Source of the DNA: Toxorhynchites rutilus septentrionalis
Lineage: Eukaryota > Arthropoda > Insecta > Diptera > Culicidae
NCBI RefSeq assembly: GCF_029784135.1
Contig: NC_073745.1
Coordinates: 243,253,624 to 243,317,623 of the forward strand
DNA: 64,000 bases
Reading direction: 5' to 3'
A program made the translations under genes and the position numbers. The notes beneath the pieces are model-generated. The model did not search any database. It saw only the letters and a program-made list of their open reading frames with translations, and had not been told where the DNA came from. Positions 53,823-64,000 of the stretch are shown piece after piece; positions within the stretch are counted from its first letter, which is position 1, and every line of letters starts with the position of its first letter.

Positions 53823-55371
53823 CCGTTTTGTCTCATATTCCGCACAGTATCAAATTCCGAACACATGATTTTTAAATGTAACTTTACTACGATTTAATGT
53901 TGAATAATGCAAGCTCTGACATTCTTTGAGGTATAAGCTACATTTTAACATCATTTACAGGCATTGATGTAGCCTATAATTTGAAATATTAAACATTTGC
54001 AAAAAAGTGACAGATAAAATGCTTGCGTTAGCAAATTTCGTAAAAAACAAGCATCGTTAATTTTTCAGTTTTTGTAGCTCTTCCAATTTTTTTGTTTGCT
54101 TTTTTTCATGTTAGTGCTAGAAAAGGTGAGAATCTACAATAAATGGATAAAAAAATGATATTTTATGCAGAAATATTCATTAAAATTAGTATTGAAGTAG
54201 TGTTCGAAATTTGAATAAAGTTTCTTTGCATGATTCAAATTCTGAATACTTAATTTGAAATGCAAATTTACTGAACCTAAATGTTATAAATAGTGAAATA
54301 ATGAGGGGCTTGACATTCTTTAGGTTATAGGCTACATTTTCTCATCATTTACAGGTATCGATACAGCCTATAATTTATAATATGAAGCATTTGCAAGAAA
54401 GTGACAATCAAAACCAATGATAAAATGTTTGCGTTAGCAAATTCCGCAAAAGATAAGCATCGTTAATTTTTCAGTTTTTGTAGTTTTTTCAACTACTTTG
54501 TTTGCTGTTTTCATATTAAGTGCTAGAAAAGGTGAGGGACCATAATAAATGGACGAAAAAATGATATTTTGTGCAGAAATATTTTTTAAAATTAGAATTG
54601 AAGTAAAGTTCGGAATTGATTCGAATCCCGAACGCATTATTTTTAAATGAGAATTTACTGAACTTTAATGTTATAAATAATTGCATAATAAAAACCCTAA
54701 CATTCTTTGATTTATAGGTTTCATTTTAAAATTCATTAACAAGTTTCGATACTGCCTATAATTTATAATACTAAACAATTACAAAAAAATGACTATCGAA
54801 AACCAGTGATAAAATGTTTGCATTGGCAAATTCGAACAGGAATTTTGGGGTATGCTATGCAAAAAAATCCTCTGCTTTCCAGAAAAAATATAAAAATATA
54901 TAGCGCCCTCGGTTCCAAAACCATGTAAACTACTAAAACTTTTCTAGTAAACTAGAAAAAACGAACACAATCGATAATTACGAAAACCAAATCCCATTTT
55001 CTTGCAAGTGAAATATTTTTCCACAAAATACTAGCTTATTCTCTTTAATTTGATATATCAATCATCTGAATCGGTCCAGTAATTCAAAAGTTATGATTTT
55101 TTTAAGCAGATGCATTTTTGCTGTTCGGAATTTGGGACAAAAGTGTTCGGAATATGAATCAGTGACATAAATGGTGTTCGGAATTTGAGACAAATGTGAT
55201 GAATGTAATTTTTAGTTTATCACCATGAAAATATATTTGTAAATCGATTTTTTGAAGTCAAATGAAAAAGAAGGCTCTATTGTATCCAAAAATCAAATTA
55301 ATTTCGCGAAAAAGTACCATTTTGAGTAATGGCCATCACAGCTTAAGTGTTCGGAATTTGAGACAAAACGG
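53823..55371. mobile_element. Non-autonomous TIR transposon built on three tandem units
   Basis: The ends are CCGTTTTGTCTCATATTCCG and, inverted, CCGTTTTGTCTCAAATTCCG. They are flanked by TA (53821-53822 and 55372-55373), giving 1549 bp. A subterminal copy GTGTTCGGAATTTGAGACAAA occurs near 55168 and variants near 55113 and 55143. Most of the inside is a unit of about 385 bp repeated 2.6 times. No transposase frame. TA target and repeated subterminal motifs suggest the pogo/Tc1-mariner group. Confidence 0.8.
53853..54840. repeat. Triplicated internal unit of the TIR element
   Basis: Copies start near 53853, 54236 and 54616. Landmarks in order: TGACATTCTTT(G/A)GG, GCCTATAATTT, CATTTGCAA(A/G)AAAGTGAC, ATAAAATG(C/T)TTGCGTTAGC, AAGCATCGTTAATTTTTCAG, GTGCTAGAAAAGGTGAG. 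The third copy is incomplete and stops after the TTGCATTGGC landmark. Confidence 0.8.
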
Positions 55372-55849
55372 TATATCTATATTTCAAATTTCTGAATACT
55401 CTTCCATATCCGCACTAGCACAAAAATTTCTCGTATGCATCTTTTTTTGTGCTCGCTGGGAACAAAAATAAAAATATTAGAAGTCCGTGTTGGGGAAACA
55501 GTAAATCGGGCCAATCAAAACTTTGCGGTTTGGACGTTTGATATTACGCTTGACATTTTACAGTTATTCAATTGTTCATCTCATGGAAAATAACATTTTA
55601 TTAATTATGATAGACGCGTTGCAGACGTAGATGCAAAAACCATTCCGATCTATTAAGAAATGTTCGAGTTATAAGCATTCTAAATACGGGTAGCGTTAGC
55701 AAACAAATCGGCAGAACAAATGTATGGGAAGAAGGAAATTCTTCCAGTTTCCATGAATTTGAACCGTTACGAGATTTGGGAATTGTATAGCATATCGAAC
55801 AAATCTTAAAGAATTTCCGATTCGATTGGTATGCAAATCATGAGAATTT
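55372..55849. other. Unassigned; may contain the left end of the DD37E element
   Basis: No TIR pair could be matched to the right side. Sequence such as GAAGTCCGTGTTGGGGAAAC near 55480 might be transposon-derived. Confidence 0.35.
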
Positions 55850-55852
55850 GTT

Positions 55853-56692
55853 AACGTTAATAACTCCGTCAGTGAAAAAGATCACAAGCGCGTAGTTAAG
55901 CAGTTTAGACGTGATCCGAGAAGTTCGGTCCGGGATGTCGCCAATAAGCTGAATTTGTCAAGTTCATTCGTCCAGCGGACCAAGCAGCGGGAGGGCCTGC
56001 GTACATACAAGGTTCAGAAGGCTCCTAACCGCGACGAAAGGCAAAACATGGTGGGGAAGACGCGAGCCCGGAAGCTGTACACCGAAATGCTGACGAAGCC
56101 GCATTGCCTGGTAATGGACGACGAAACCTACGTCAAAGCGGACTTTCGTCAGCTGCCGGGCCTGTTGTTCTTCTCCGCAGAGGACAAATTCAGCGTTCCG
56201 GAGGAGATTCGCAAGCAGAAACTATCCAAGTTTGCCAAAAAGTACATGGTGTGGCAAGCGATCTGCTCTTGCGGAAAGCGGAGCGCCCCTTTCGTGATGA
56301 CCGGCACGGTAAACGGGCAGGTTTACCTTAAGGAGTGCCTACAGAAGCGCTTACTACCACTATTGAAGCAGCACGAGGGCCCGACCATCTTCTGGCCGGA
56401 TCTCGCTTCGTGCCACTATTCAAAGGACGTGTTGGAGTGGTACGAAGCCAACGGGGTCACCTTCGTGCCAAAGGAAATGAACCCGCCCAACGCGCCGGAG
56501 CTTCGCCCAATAGAGAAATATTGGGCGATTATGAAGCAGGCCCTCCGGAAGAACCCAAAAGTTGTCAAATCGGAGGCGGACTTCAAGAGAAAATGGATTT
56601 CTGTTAAAAAAAACTACAACCTGACGTTGTACAGAACCTTATGGACGGGGTAAAGAGGAAGGTGCGAGCATACGGGCTTGGGCTCGAAGTAT
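55853..56692 (+). pseudogene. DD37E (ITmD37E-type) transposase, 5'-truncated and frameshifted
   Basis: A mosquito-type Tc1/mariner-superfamily transposase. The frame is open from about 55850 without an ATG and begins within the second helix-turn-helix (RRDPRSSVRDVANKLN), so roughly the first 100 residues are missing. The catalytic residues are Asp in VMDDETYVKADF, Asp in FWPDLASCHYSKD and Glu in LRPIEKYWAIMK. There are 37 residues between the second and third, counted directly, so DD37E. A one-base indel in the A8 run at 56607-56614 shifts the frame, and the natural C-terminus (NLMDGVKRKVRAYG) continues in another frame to about 56692. All catalytic residues remain, but the protein is not complete. 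Confidence 0.85.
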
Positions 56693-56799
56693 GAATAAAA
56701 AGAAAATGCCAAAAGTTGTTTAATAGTTTTTATTTTACTGTTTAAAATTTTCAAAAGGATCGGTCTACTGGGCGAATTTCTACAGCGTTTTTTCCGTGA

Positions 56800-57260
56800 T
56801 GCAATTTGATGTGACACACCCTTTAGAAGGTAATGAAAAAGCCGATCTCTTAGCAAAATTAGGATCTTCAACTGAATGCGTCGGGCCCGCACCATTTTGT
56901 GGGTTATCTACATCATGCATGAAATCAGAGCTCAAAACCTGGGAAATGTGGATGATTGAAGCCAACTGGAGGGCTCTATCAACATCAAGCCAATCCAAAT
57001 TAAAGATCAACACGCAACCAGCTTGAATAAGGCAGATTTGAGTACATTAACCGGTCTATTGACGGGACACTGTCCGATCAGAAAGCACCTTAAAAAAATC
57101 GGAAAACTGGCAGATGATAACTATCGTTTCCACAATTTCGAAGCTGAAACTTCGGAACATTTACTGTGTCAATGCAGTACACTAATTCAGCGAAGACTGC
57201 GGATTTTTGGAAAGGGCCTAACGAGATTTGGTCTGTTGAACCAAAAAAGGTAAGGAACTT
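56800..57260 (+). pseudogene. LINE RNase H and C-terminal fragment
   Basis: Two overlapping frames (to 57026, then from 57023) encode EGNEKADLLAKLGSS (the end of the RNase H domain), then LTGLLTGHCPIRKHLKKIG and a Cys/His cluster ending ETSEHLLCQC. A short basic stretch VRNFIKVVIPSWG follows in a further frame. This is the C-terminus of R1/LOA-like LINEs that carry RNase H. The left part is cut off and no tail is visible. Confidence 0.7.
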
Positions 57261-58374
57261 CATAAAGGTAGTCATACCTTCGTGGGGGATATGCAAAGTT
57301 CTGATGCGACTATCACTTGTTCCCTGAGTGATGGAACGAACTGACCCTGCATACATAGCAAACTGGAGTGCACTACAATAGATCAAACTAATGGTCGCAG
57401 TGGTACAATGCTCCCACAGTAGAAGAAGACTTAACACCGCACCATTTATACCCATGATGTCCGGTTATTTCTGTTGTTCAAATATTTTTTGTTTTACTTT
57501 ATCCGGGAGTCGTTTCATCATACAACGCATAGCGATCTTCCACACAGCAGTTTATCGAATAAATTTCGGACCCTTGGGTTGACAGAAGCGGCTTGTTTTG
57601 CTCTTCGTCTTGAGCCCCGTTCCTGTTTTGGTATGGTAAAACAAACCTTTCAAAAATCACCCTTTTCATCCTCAATTAAAAGTTGATGGTTTATACTCAA
57701 ATTAGATTATCGAAATGAATAGATCAGCACTAAGTGTTTCATACTTTGTTAGCGCGTACCGGAAATAATGGTGGAAATTGAGATACATAAATTCACTTAC
57801 ATTCTGTTTAATTTTAATATTGCTTAACCTATTATACAATAAAGCCCATGAACTCATGAAACATTTGTTTGTTCAAATTAATACTTCACACCCTTCCACT
57901 TTCGTTTCCTTGCTACTGAAAGTGCCAAATTTCCCAGCAGGGCAGAATTCAATTAATTTTTGTTTGCCACCATGCTACGTGCACTCTAAAACCACAACAA
58001 TACTCATCGGAATGGGCCCAGAGCCCAGAACGATAACGAGAGGACCCGCAAACAGACGAAACAACAACCATTGATGTTTGCGCATCGCTTACTCGATGTA
58101 CCGGAAAATATGCCACAAACCGCGCGTGATAGATAGCACGAGTGCTTTCTCTGGTTTCTTTTTATTAATTTGTATTTCGTGGTCTTATAAAGCCAGCCAC
58201 CAGCAACCCGGGCGCCCACCCGTGGACGGAATTTTCCACCCCACCACCCCACCACCAACATCTTCCATTGGGAGCACTTTCGCGCCGTTTCGACGTCGTT
58301 TCCTAATTGAACATTAATTCTCACTTTCTGTTTCTTCCCACTTTCTTTCGCGCTATGCTTTCTTTTAATTTCAG
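57261..58374. other. End of the second RYK intron; LINE 3' UTR then unassigned
   Basis: Up to about 57440 the sequence is likely LINE 3' UTR (GGAGTGCACTACAATAGATC, GGTACAATGCTCCCACAGTA). The rest has no recognised repeat. The final stretch TTTCTTTTAATTTCAG is the acceptor at 58374. Confidence 0.45.
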
Positions 58375-58543
58375 GCATCTTCCCGCCGCGACATCGGCTG
58401 CCGGCCGCGGAAATTGCACCCCCACAGGGACCCGCCCTGCTCGGAGCTGCCGCCTGTGCCCTCGGACTGGTGCTGGTGGTTGGACTTATTGCCAGCGCGA
58501 TGTACGTGAGAGCCCGAAAGCAGATCCGCCAGGATTCGCTACA
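58375..58543 (+). CDS. drl-like (RYK family): RYK/derailed-family Wnt receptor, exon C (transmembrane segment)
   Basis: It begins with GC, which completes the Gly codon split from the exon at 50334, and encodes a Pro-rich stalk (IFPPRHRLPAAEIAPPQGP). A single hydrophobic helix follows (ALLGAAACALGLVLVVGLIA, about 24 residues) and then a basic stop-transfer stretch (MYVRARKQIRQDSLQ). In RYK receptors this exon lies between WIF domain and kinase-like domain. The donor is GTGAGT at 58544. The exon is 169 bp and leaves in phase 2. The identification rests on phase and topology more than on residue identity, because stalk and TM regions evolve quickly. Its GC-rich codons contrast with the AT-rich surroundings. 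Confidence 0.78.
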
Positions 58544-59830
58544 GTGAGTAATGATTGCTATGCGAGTTTATGTGTTTACAGAACATACATTTATTACACC
58601 TCGGAGGAGAAGCGCTACTCTCCGCGCTCGAGGAGATGCAACAATTTATCTCCCCTGTCTGTCGTGGCGTTTCTGCTTTTCACACCCACACAGCCACCGA
58701 GGTCGGTTCGTTCGCCAACGGATGCGGAACGGAACAATTGAAAGTGATTGTCTGATAAATGATAGCGTAGAAGAGAACGGAAATTGTGATTTAATTTTGT
58801 GGTTCGTACGTCTCTTGGGAAGTGGCCGGCAGGGTTATCCCATTTGATGAGTTGTATTTTGCTTTCAATTTGCTATGCGGTAATATAATATTCTGCATGT
58901 CGAATCAGGTTTACCTTCAACTTAGGAAACCTACCTACTAAAACCTACTAAGACCTACTAAAAAGTGTTCCTGCATTTTGCAAAATACCAAATAAATTAG
59001 GAAAAAGTTCCACTGAAAATAATATTTTAAAAATTGAAATAAATTTTTCTCATAGACAAAAAAAATACGGTTTTGGGAAAAATTATTTCTCAAAAAAATA
59101 TATGAATTGTCCATACAAAAACCAACAAGTCATCATCATATATCAGAAGATGGGCATTTCTACAGGGAGGATGATTTTCTAATAACAACTTTTTCTGGTT
59201 TTCATTAAAAAATTACATCTAATCTTAATTTAGTTTAATGTCAAGATAGCAATACAGTGCATTCGACAAAGTACTACACCTTATTAAAATATGAACTTTC
59301 ATCGAAGACGTGAATTTTCTATCTTTCTATCTGTAGTTTATGGAATATGTGGCATTTTTGAATGGAGACTCCTGAAAAATAATGTTTTAATAATGTTTTC
59401 TAAGTAATGTTTTCTCAATTAGTATTTATCACACCCCTTTCTTCATTAATCTAGAGCATGGATGAGATTAAATAAAATTGTGAGGCACGTAGGATTACCA
59501 TTATCCACAGATAGTTGTTCCATCATATACACCAAGATTTTATTTTAGTCTTATTCATGCACTAGATTCGCGATTGTTTTCGCAGTAGTATGGATGTATT
59601 TAAATGGCACTGCGCTGCTTTTTGATCGCTTAAGTACCGACGTACAATTTGAAGAGCTCAAAATGGACCAATCTGAGGGTTTTTTAGACAAAAATGTTTT
59701 TTTGAAAATTGTGAAAATGAGGAAGGTCAAGGACAAAAAGTTTCAATCCGCATGTAGAAGGACGTCCTGAGCATTCCATTGATAAAAAACATTATTAATT
59801 GATATGATCTCTATTCGCTTTTATATTTTA
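58544..59830. other. Third RYK intron, proximal part; nothing recognised
   Basis: No exon or repeat end was found. The short frames 58551-58847 follow the exon and have no motif. Confidence 0.4.
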
Positions 59831-61102
59831 CTAGCTGACCCGGCATACTTCGTCCAATGGGTCCAATCGCAGAACTGTTCATTGATTGATCTTCTATTCA
59901 ACCCCGTTGGATTTACCTTTTACTGTAAAATTCCTAGTATTTCTAACAAAACTTATCATTAATATCAGATTATTTTAAGACACAATTCTCGTTCAAGATT
60001 TTTCAACCACTTGCAAATAACATGTTTCTCCGTTACATGGAATAAATGTTTTATACAGAAAATTTGATAGAATAAAGACAGCACTAAATCGGACAATTCC
60101 TTCCTCGAATTCTGCTCTTATCAACACATCCGGCGATCCTTTTTTTCGGTATAGATAGAAGAAGACATAGGTGTGCGTTTCATCACATTAAAATCCATTT
60201 CCAGTTTCGAACAAAAATCAATTTCGCTAGCGCAGACATCAAATGGACTAACAGTACTTGTCACTATGTAATTGTAGAACATATGGGAATTTAATTTTCC
60301 GAATTTTTCTTTTTCCCTTCAGAGTTTTCCGAAAATTTTCAATTGTCATGTTTGGTTGGAATATTTTTGGTTGAAATATATGTAATATTTTTATGGGACC
60401 CCCACTCCATTCCAGAGGTGGGAGGGTGTCATACAATTATAAAAACATTTCTCATGCCCAAAAACCTTCACATCCTAAATTGTGCTTGATTAGTTCTCGA
60501 GTTATGCAGAAGTTTGTGTTTCGCCATAGAAACATCACCATAGAAACATTTCGTACCCCGTAAAACCTTCACATGCCAAATTTGACTCAATTTGCTTGAT
60601 TAGTTTTCGAGTTATGCAAAAACTTATGTTTCATTTGTATGATAGCCCACCCTTAGAGAGCGGGAGGAGTGTCTAACCACCATAGAAAAGTTTATTGCAT
60701 CCTAAAACATTCACATGCCAAATTTGGTTTCATTTGCTTGATTTATTCTCGAGAAATGTAGAAATTTGTGTTTCATTTGTATGGCACCCCCCCAACCCCC
60801 TTAGAGAGAGGGGTGGAGAGTCTAACCACCATAGAAACATTTATTGCACCCTAAAACCTCAATATGCCTAATTTGGTTTCATTTTCTTCATTAATTCTCG
60901 AGTAATGTAGAAATTTGTGTTTAATTTGTATGGCGGCCCCCCCTTAGAGAGGGGGGAGGGGTCTCAAAATATCACGAAAACCTTCCCCGGCTCCAAAAAC
61001 CCCTACAAACTAATTTTCATGATGATCGATTCACTAGTATCCGAGTTCATAAGAATCAGACAGACAGACAGACAGACAGAAATCCATTTTTATATATATA
61101 GA
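59831..61102 (-). mobile_element. Complete short non-autonomous Helitron
   Basis: Minus strand. 5' end A|TCTATATATATAAAAATGG at 61102, followed by TTTCTGTCTGTCTGTCTGTC. 3' end GAAGTATGCCGGGTCAGCTAG|T at 59831. 1272 bp, inserted between A and T without duplication. The inside holds the family blocks at 59870-60400 and four to five units of the 145-bp array (60430-60960). No Rep/helicase. This copy was my reference for recognising the other fragments. Confidence 0.82.
60430..60965 (-). repeat. 145-bp array units within the short Helitron
   Basis: Landmarks TTCTCGAG or TTTTCGAG near 60496, 60605, 60746 and 60896, each followed by a TTTGTATGG(C/A)-C-rich segment and CATAGAAACATTTATTGCA. The same units as at 27195. 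Confidence 0.75.
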
Positions 61103-63107
61103 TTACAAATCTGCCCATGATTGCATAGGAGACGTAATCGACGACACCATTAGTGTTGGGAAAACGCATTTTTGTTGTTTTTTGGCCTACAAGCATAACC
61201 ATGCAAATTTTCGATGAAATGATCTGTCCAGTTGAAGTATATTATCGACAAAAAGAGGGCCTCGCTGATTTTGCGGATTATAACATATTTTTCCATTTGG
61301 AAAATGCTTGCGTCTATTTATGCGGCAATCAATCGTTTCAGTGAACATTTGTCCGCTAGACGCTCTGTTTGTAGCGTTAGTATTTTTATTATTGTATTAT
61401 AGGTTTGGAAGAAATTTAGTGAAATGTCTGAAAAAGGTGCTCTTGATTTGTTGCGAGTTTATGATAGTACTTTGTCCTGAATACTTTGGGATATGATAAG
61501 AACAGCAGGTTCGTGTTTTGTCAATTAATTGAACTTGTAAAGGTTATCTGCAATGTTGGTAATTTTAGCAACATGATTTACCGATATCATGATCAATCGC
61601 ATAAAGATGGTGGAGGGATTTACTCCAACGGTATGAGTAATTGCTGAGTATGTGGAATAATTCAATGTTGAATCCGAGGAGTTATAATGCTAAGAACCAA
61701 TTATATTTTAATTTCACTACTGATCTGATTGTTTTATTATCTACTCGAAGGTTCAAATGCTGAAATTTAGGTAATTATAACATTTAAAAAACACAATTGA
61801 TTCTCTTTGTTCATCGCAGTGCAGTGGATGCTGGTGAATAGAAATCCTATTTTTGTCTGGATATTTTTCAAATAGAGGTTTTTTAATTTTGTTTTTTTTT
61901 TGCAAATTTTCCATTCCTGATGGTATTATATTGATACCGATACATATGGAACAGTATATTTATCATACATTGAAGCATTATATATAAAAATAACTGGTAC
62001 CGTTCGATAGTATCGGGAAATGTTGCAGCTTCTTACAAAAGCTTCTTCGTTTCATTCATCAGTTTGAGGATATATGTCAAATGACAGATTAGTCGAAAAG
62101 AACTGATAAAATTGACCATTCAACGAGTTATAATTTGATACCACTTTGGCCCATTCCACAGAATCTACTGAAAGAGATTCCTAGAGCATAACTCCTACCA
62201 AGGACTCTCTAAGCAACAGCTTCTAGTGACAGCTTATCTTTTTTTTTTTTTTGAACCTGGATTAGTTCCAACCTGACTATGTAATTAAAAAAATGGTTTT
62301 CGGGATCACGAATGAGGCGGTTTGTTGGTGAGCGTTATACAGTCTGAGTTGTTTATATTGCGATGATAAATGTACAGTGTCGACGTCTGGTGGCGATATT
62401 CGTGCTTGGGCTTGGGCAAATTATTCTCTATCAGATCAGCAGGTCTGAGTGCAGTGTAAAATTATTGAAATTTGAAAGAAAATTTGTACCTCATGTTGCT
62501 TGATTACCTAAAACCTGCATTTCTAACACTAACTTTACCATTTGTCTATACATTTCCTGTTTTTTTTCTCACAAGACCCATTATAATATAAAATCCTCAT
62601 TAGACACAATTTTCGTTTAACATGTTGAGCCCTGATTTTTTTTTTGCTAAAATTCCCATTCAACCCACATCAAGAGTATTTACACAATATCGCTGTCAGT
62701 CTCCGCTCCCACAGATATTTATTGTAAACAAATAAAAAGGTCAGAAATTTGACTAGAAAGTAGTCACATATCATAAAACATCCGAAAACAAATATCATAT
62801 ATTCAAATGTTTCCATATTTTGTAACTGACAGTCCCAGTGATTAACGTTTTTCTAACAAAAAGCTCATCGTCAGTCTCTAGGGACCGACACGGGGCTCAA
62901 CGTGTTCGTATGTTTTCGCAATTTCGAAAAAAAAACATCTTCGTTCCTCACATAGAATTCATATTCGATTCGTAAAAGTGAATTTTTATTCATAATTTTT
63001 ATTTGGAAGGCACATGAAGCTTAATACCGTCAGCACGAATATACTCATCAAATCATAATCCGAATGAAAATATCTCAGTGCGAATCCAACAGTTTTCGGG
63101 TTGGAAC
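61103..63107. other. Unassigned intron, one Helitron scrap
   Basis: CCATTATAATATAAAATCCT with TTAGACACAATTTTCGTT (about 62578-62620) is a Helitron interior piece. A T15 run near 62231-62245 could be a reverse LINE/SINE tail, but no body was recognised. Confidence 0.4.
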
Positions 63108-63566
63108 CAGTGTTGCCACACGTACAGATTTATCTGGAAAGGTATAGATTTGTTCGTTATTTTTGGTACAGATTCTGTACGGATTTTCGTCAAAAAGTGC
63201 AGATTGGTACAGATTTTTTCCGAGTGTGAAATTTATATCGAAAATTTTATTGAAGGATAGTATGCAATCTAAATTTAGAAAAACTATGTATAGGCATCAT
63301 CAAACACACGAGTGATTTGAGGCTAGCAAATGTTAATGTACAGCGTTAATACGTCCTATTATTTGTAGTAAATAATCTAGATATGAAGTTAGTAAGTAAA
63401 TATAATATTTTGTTCTGAATAAATGAGTATTTTTTTATTTTTCAGTATTTTTCTCTACAATGAATAATTTCGATGGTTCAGATTTTTGGTACAGATATTT
63501 TGAAGGAAGAATACAAATGAGAAAGATTTTTTCCCTTCTGGTACAAATAAAAATATGACAACACTC
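63108..63566. mobile_element. hAT-type MITE, 459 bp
   Basis: The ends are CAGTGTTGCCACACG and, inverted, GAGTGTTGTCATATT, with an 8-bp duplication GTTGGAAC at 63100-63107 and 63567-63574. The inside is rich in TGGTACAGATTTT-type repeats. Distinct from the hAT MITE at 25801. No transposase frame. Confidence 0.75.
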
Positions 63567-63869
63567 GTTGGAACTAGTGCGAAACTAGGGTGAAACTGAG
63601 TTAATGAAAAAACACTTGGACAGCAGTTAGGTTGGAACTCGTGCGAACCTAGGTTGGAAGCTGAAACTTGGAACTAAACAAAAACGAAGTCGCTATCAGA
63701 GAAGCTGTAAAATCACATAAAATTTGTTGCTTCGCAAGGAATATAGGTTAGGTTTCTACAAATGTCATGAAAAATCTGTTTTGTTCCATCCGGAATGTCA
63801 CTGAGTAATTGCTGAAAGTTCATCAACTTGAAACTCGAAACCATCCAGAAGTGTTTATGTTATATTATT

Positions 63870-64000
63870 GCGATAAATCTAGAGAAATCTGGAAGAATCG
63901 AAAAATGTCTGAACTAGATAATTAAAGGATAGTCTGGATGTTTTAATAATTCGTAAAAATCTGGAAGATTCCAGATAAATCTGGAAGGTTGGCAACGCAA
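63870..64000. mobile_element. Possible end of a second related MITE
   Basis: AATCTGGAAG and AGATAAATCTGGAAGGTTGG leading to GGCAACGC at the window edge resemble the reverse of CAGTGTTGCCAACC ends of related MITEs. The window stops before the terminus can be seen. Confidence 0.35.

Noticed and set aside
59831..61102. SINE or LTR fragment
   Set aside because: There is no tRNA-like head, tail, LTR pair or target duplication. TC at the start, CTAG at the end and A/T flanks in several copies fit a Helitron better.

Overview
This looks like insect nuclear DNA, most likely a culicine (Aedes-like) mosquito. The reasons are an insect-type split gene with GT-AG introns, a mosquito-type DD37E transposon, env-bearing gypsy and BEL/Pao elements, tRNA-derived SINEs and very large introns. 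The species is inferred, not proven. There are no bacterial features.

The only host gene I can support is a RYK/derailed/doughnut-family Wnt receptor on the + strand. It is seen as three internal exons with correct splice signals and compatible phases: 5191-5318 (first part of the WIF domain), 50097-50334 (second part of the WIF domain) and 58375-58543 (transmembrane segment). The signal-peptide exon(s) lie to the left of the window or are unrecognised. The kinase-like exons lie to the right. The intron at 5319-50096 is about 44.8 kb and nearly all of it that I can identify is transposon.

Layout. 1-4.05 kb: RT and mariner fragments, a decayed coding-like tract and a 5'-truncated LINE. 7.8-9.0 kb: a broken DD41D-like mariner. 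9.9-24.14 kb: an env-bearing Ty3/gypsy errantivirus on the minus strand (TATA target duplication, Lys-type primer site), cut inside RT by a young env-less Ty3/gypsy element on the plus strand (13.76-20.31 kb). 25.5-28.4 kb: a non-autonomous Helitron holding a SINE that itself holds an 8-bp-TSD hAT MITE, with a RepHel helicase fragment just outside. 30.4-32.16 kb: a mariner remnant split by a pogo-like element. 32.95-39.55 kb: a Helitron split by a BEL/Pao element with an open 1796-codon frame. 39.55-49.27 kb: a four-deep nest in which a Helitron holds a Jockey-type LINE, which holds an I-clade LINE, which holds a SINE. In the second RYK intron (50.3-58.4 kb): mariner and Helitron pieces, a 230-bp (TA)n tract, a CCCGAA-type array, a TIR element built from internal triplicate repeats, a DD37E element and a LINE RNase H fragment. 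After exon 3: a complete short Helitron (59.83-61.10 kb) and a second hAT MITE (63.11-63.57 kb).

How the parts relate: the transposons do not form a pathway. They record successive insertions into the introns of one receptor gene. Their TSDs, termini and nesting order give a relative chronology. The two SINE copies give an internal empty-site control for the hAT insertion. Both Ty3/gypsy elements carry the same TTTTTTA slippery heptamer at the gag-pol junction. I found no convincing new biosynthetic, defence or CRISPR-like system.
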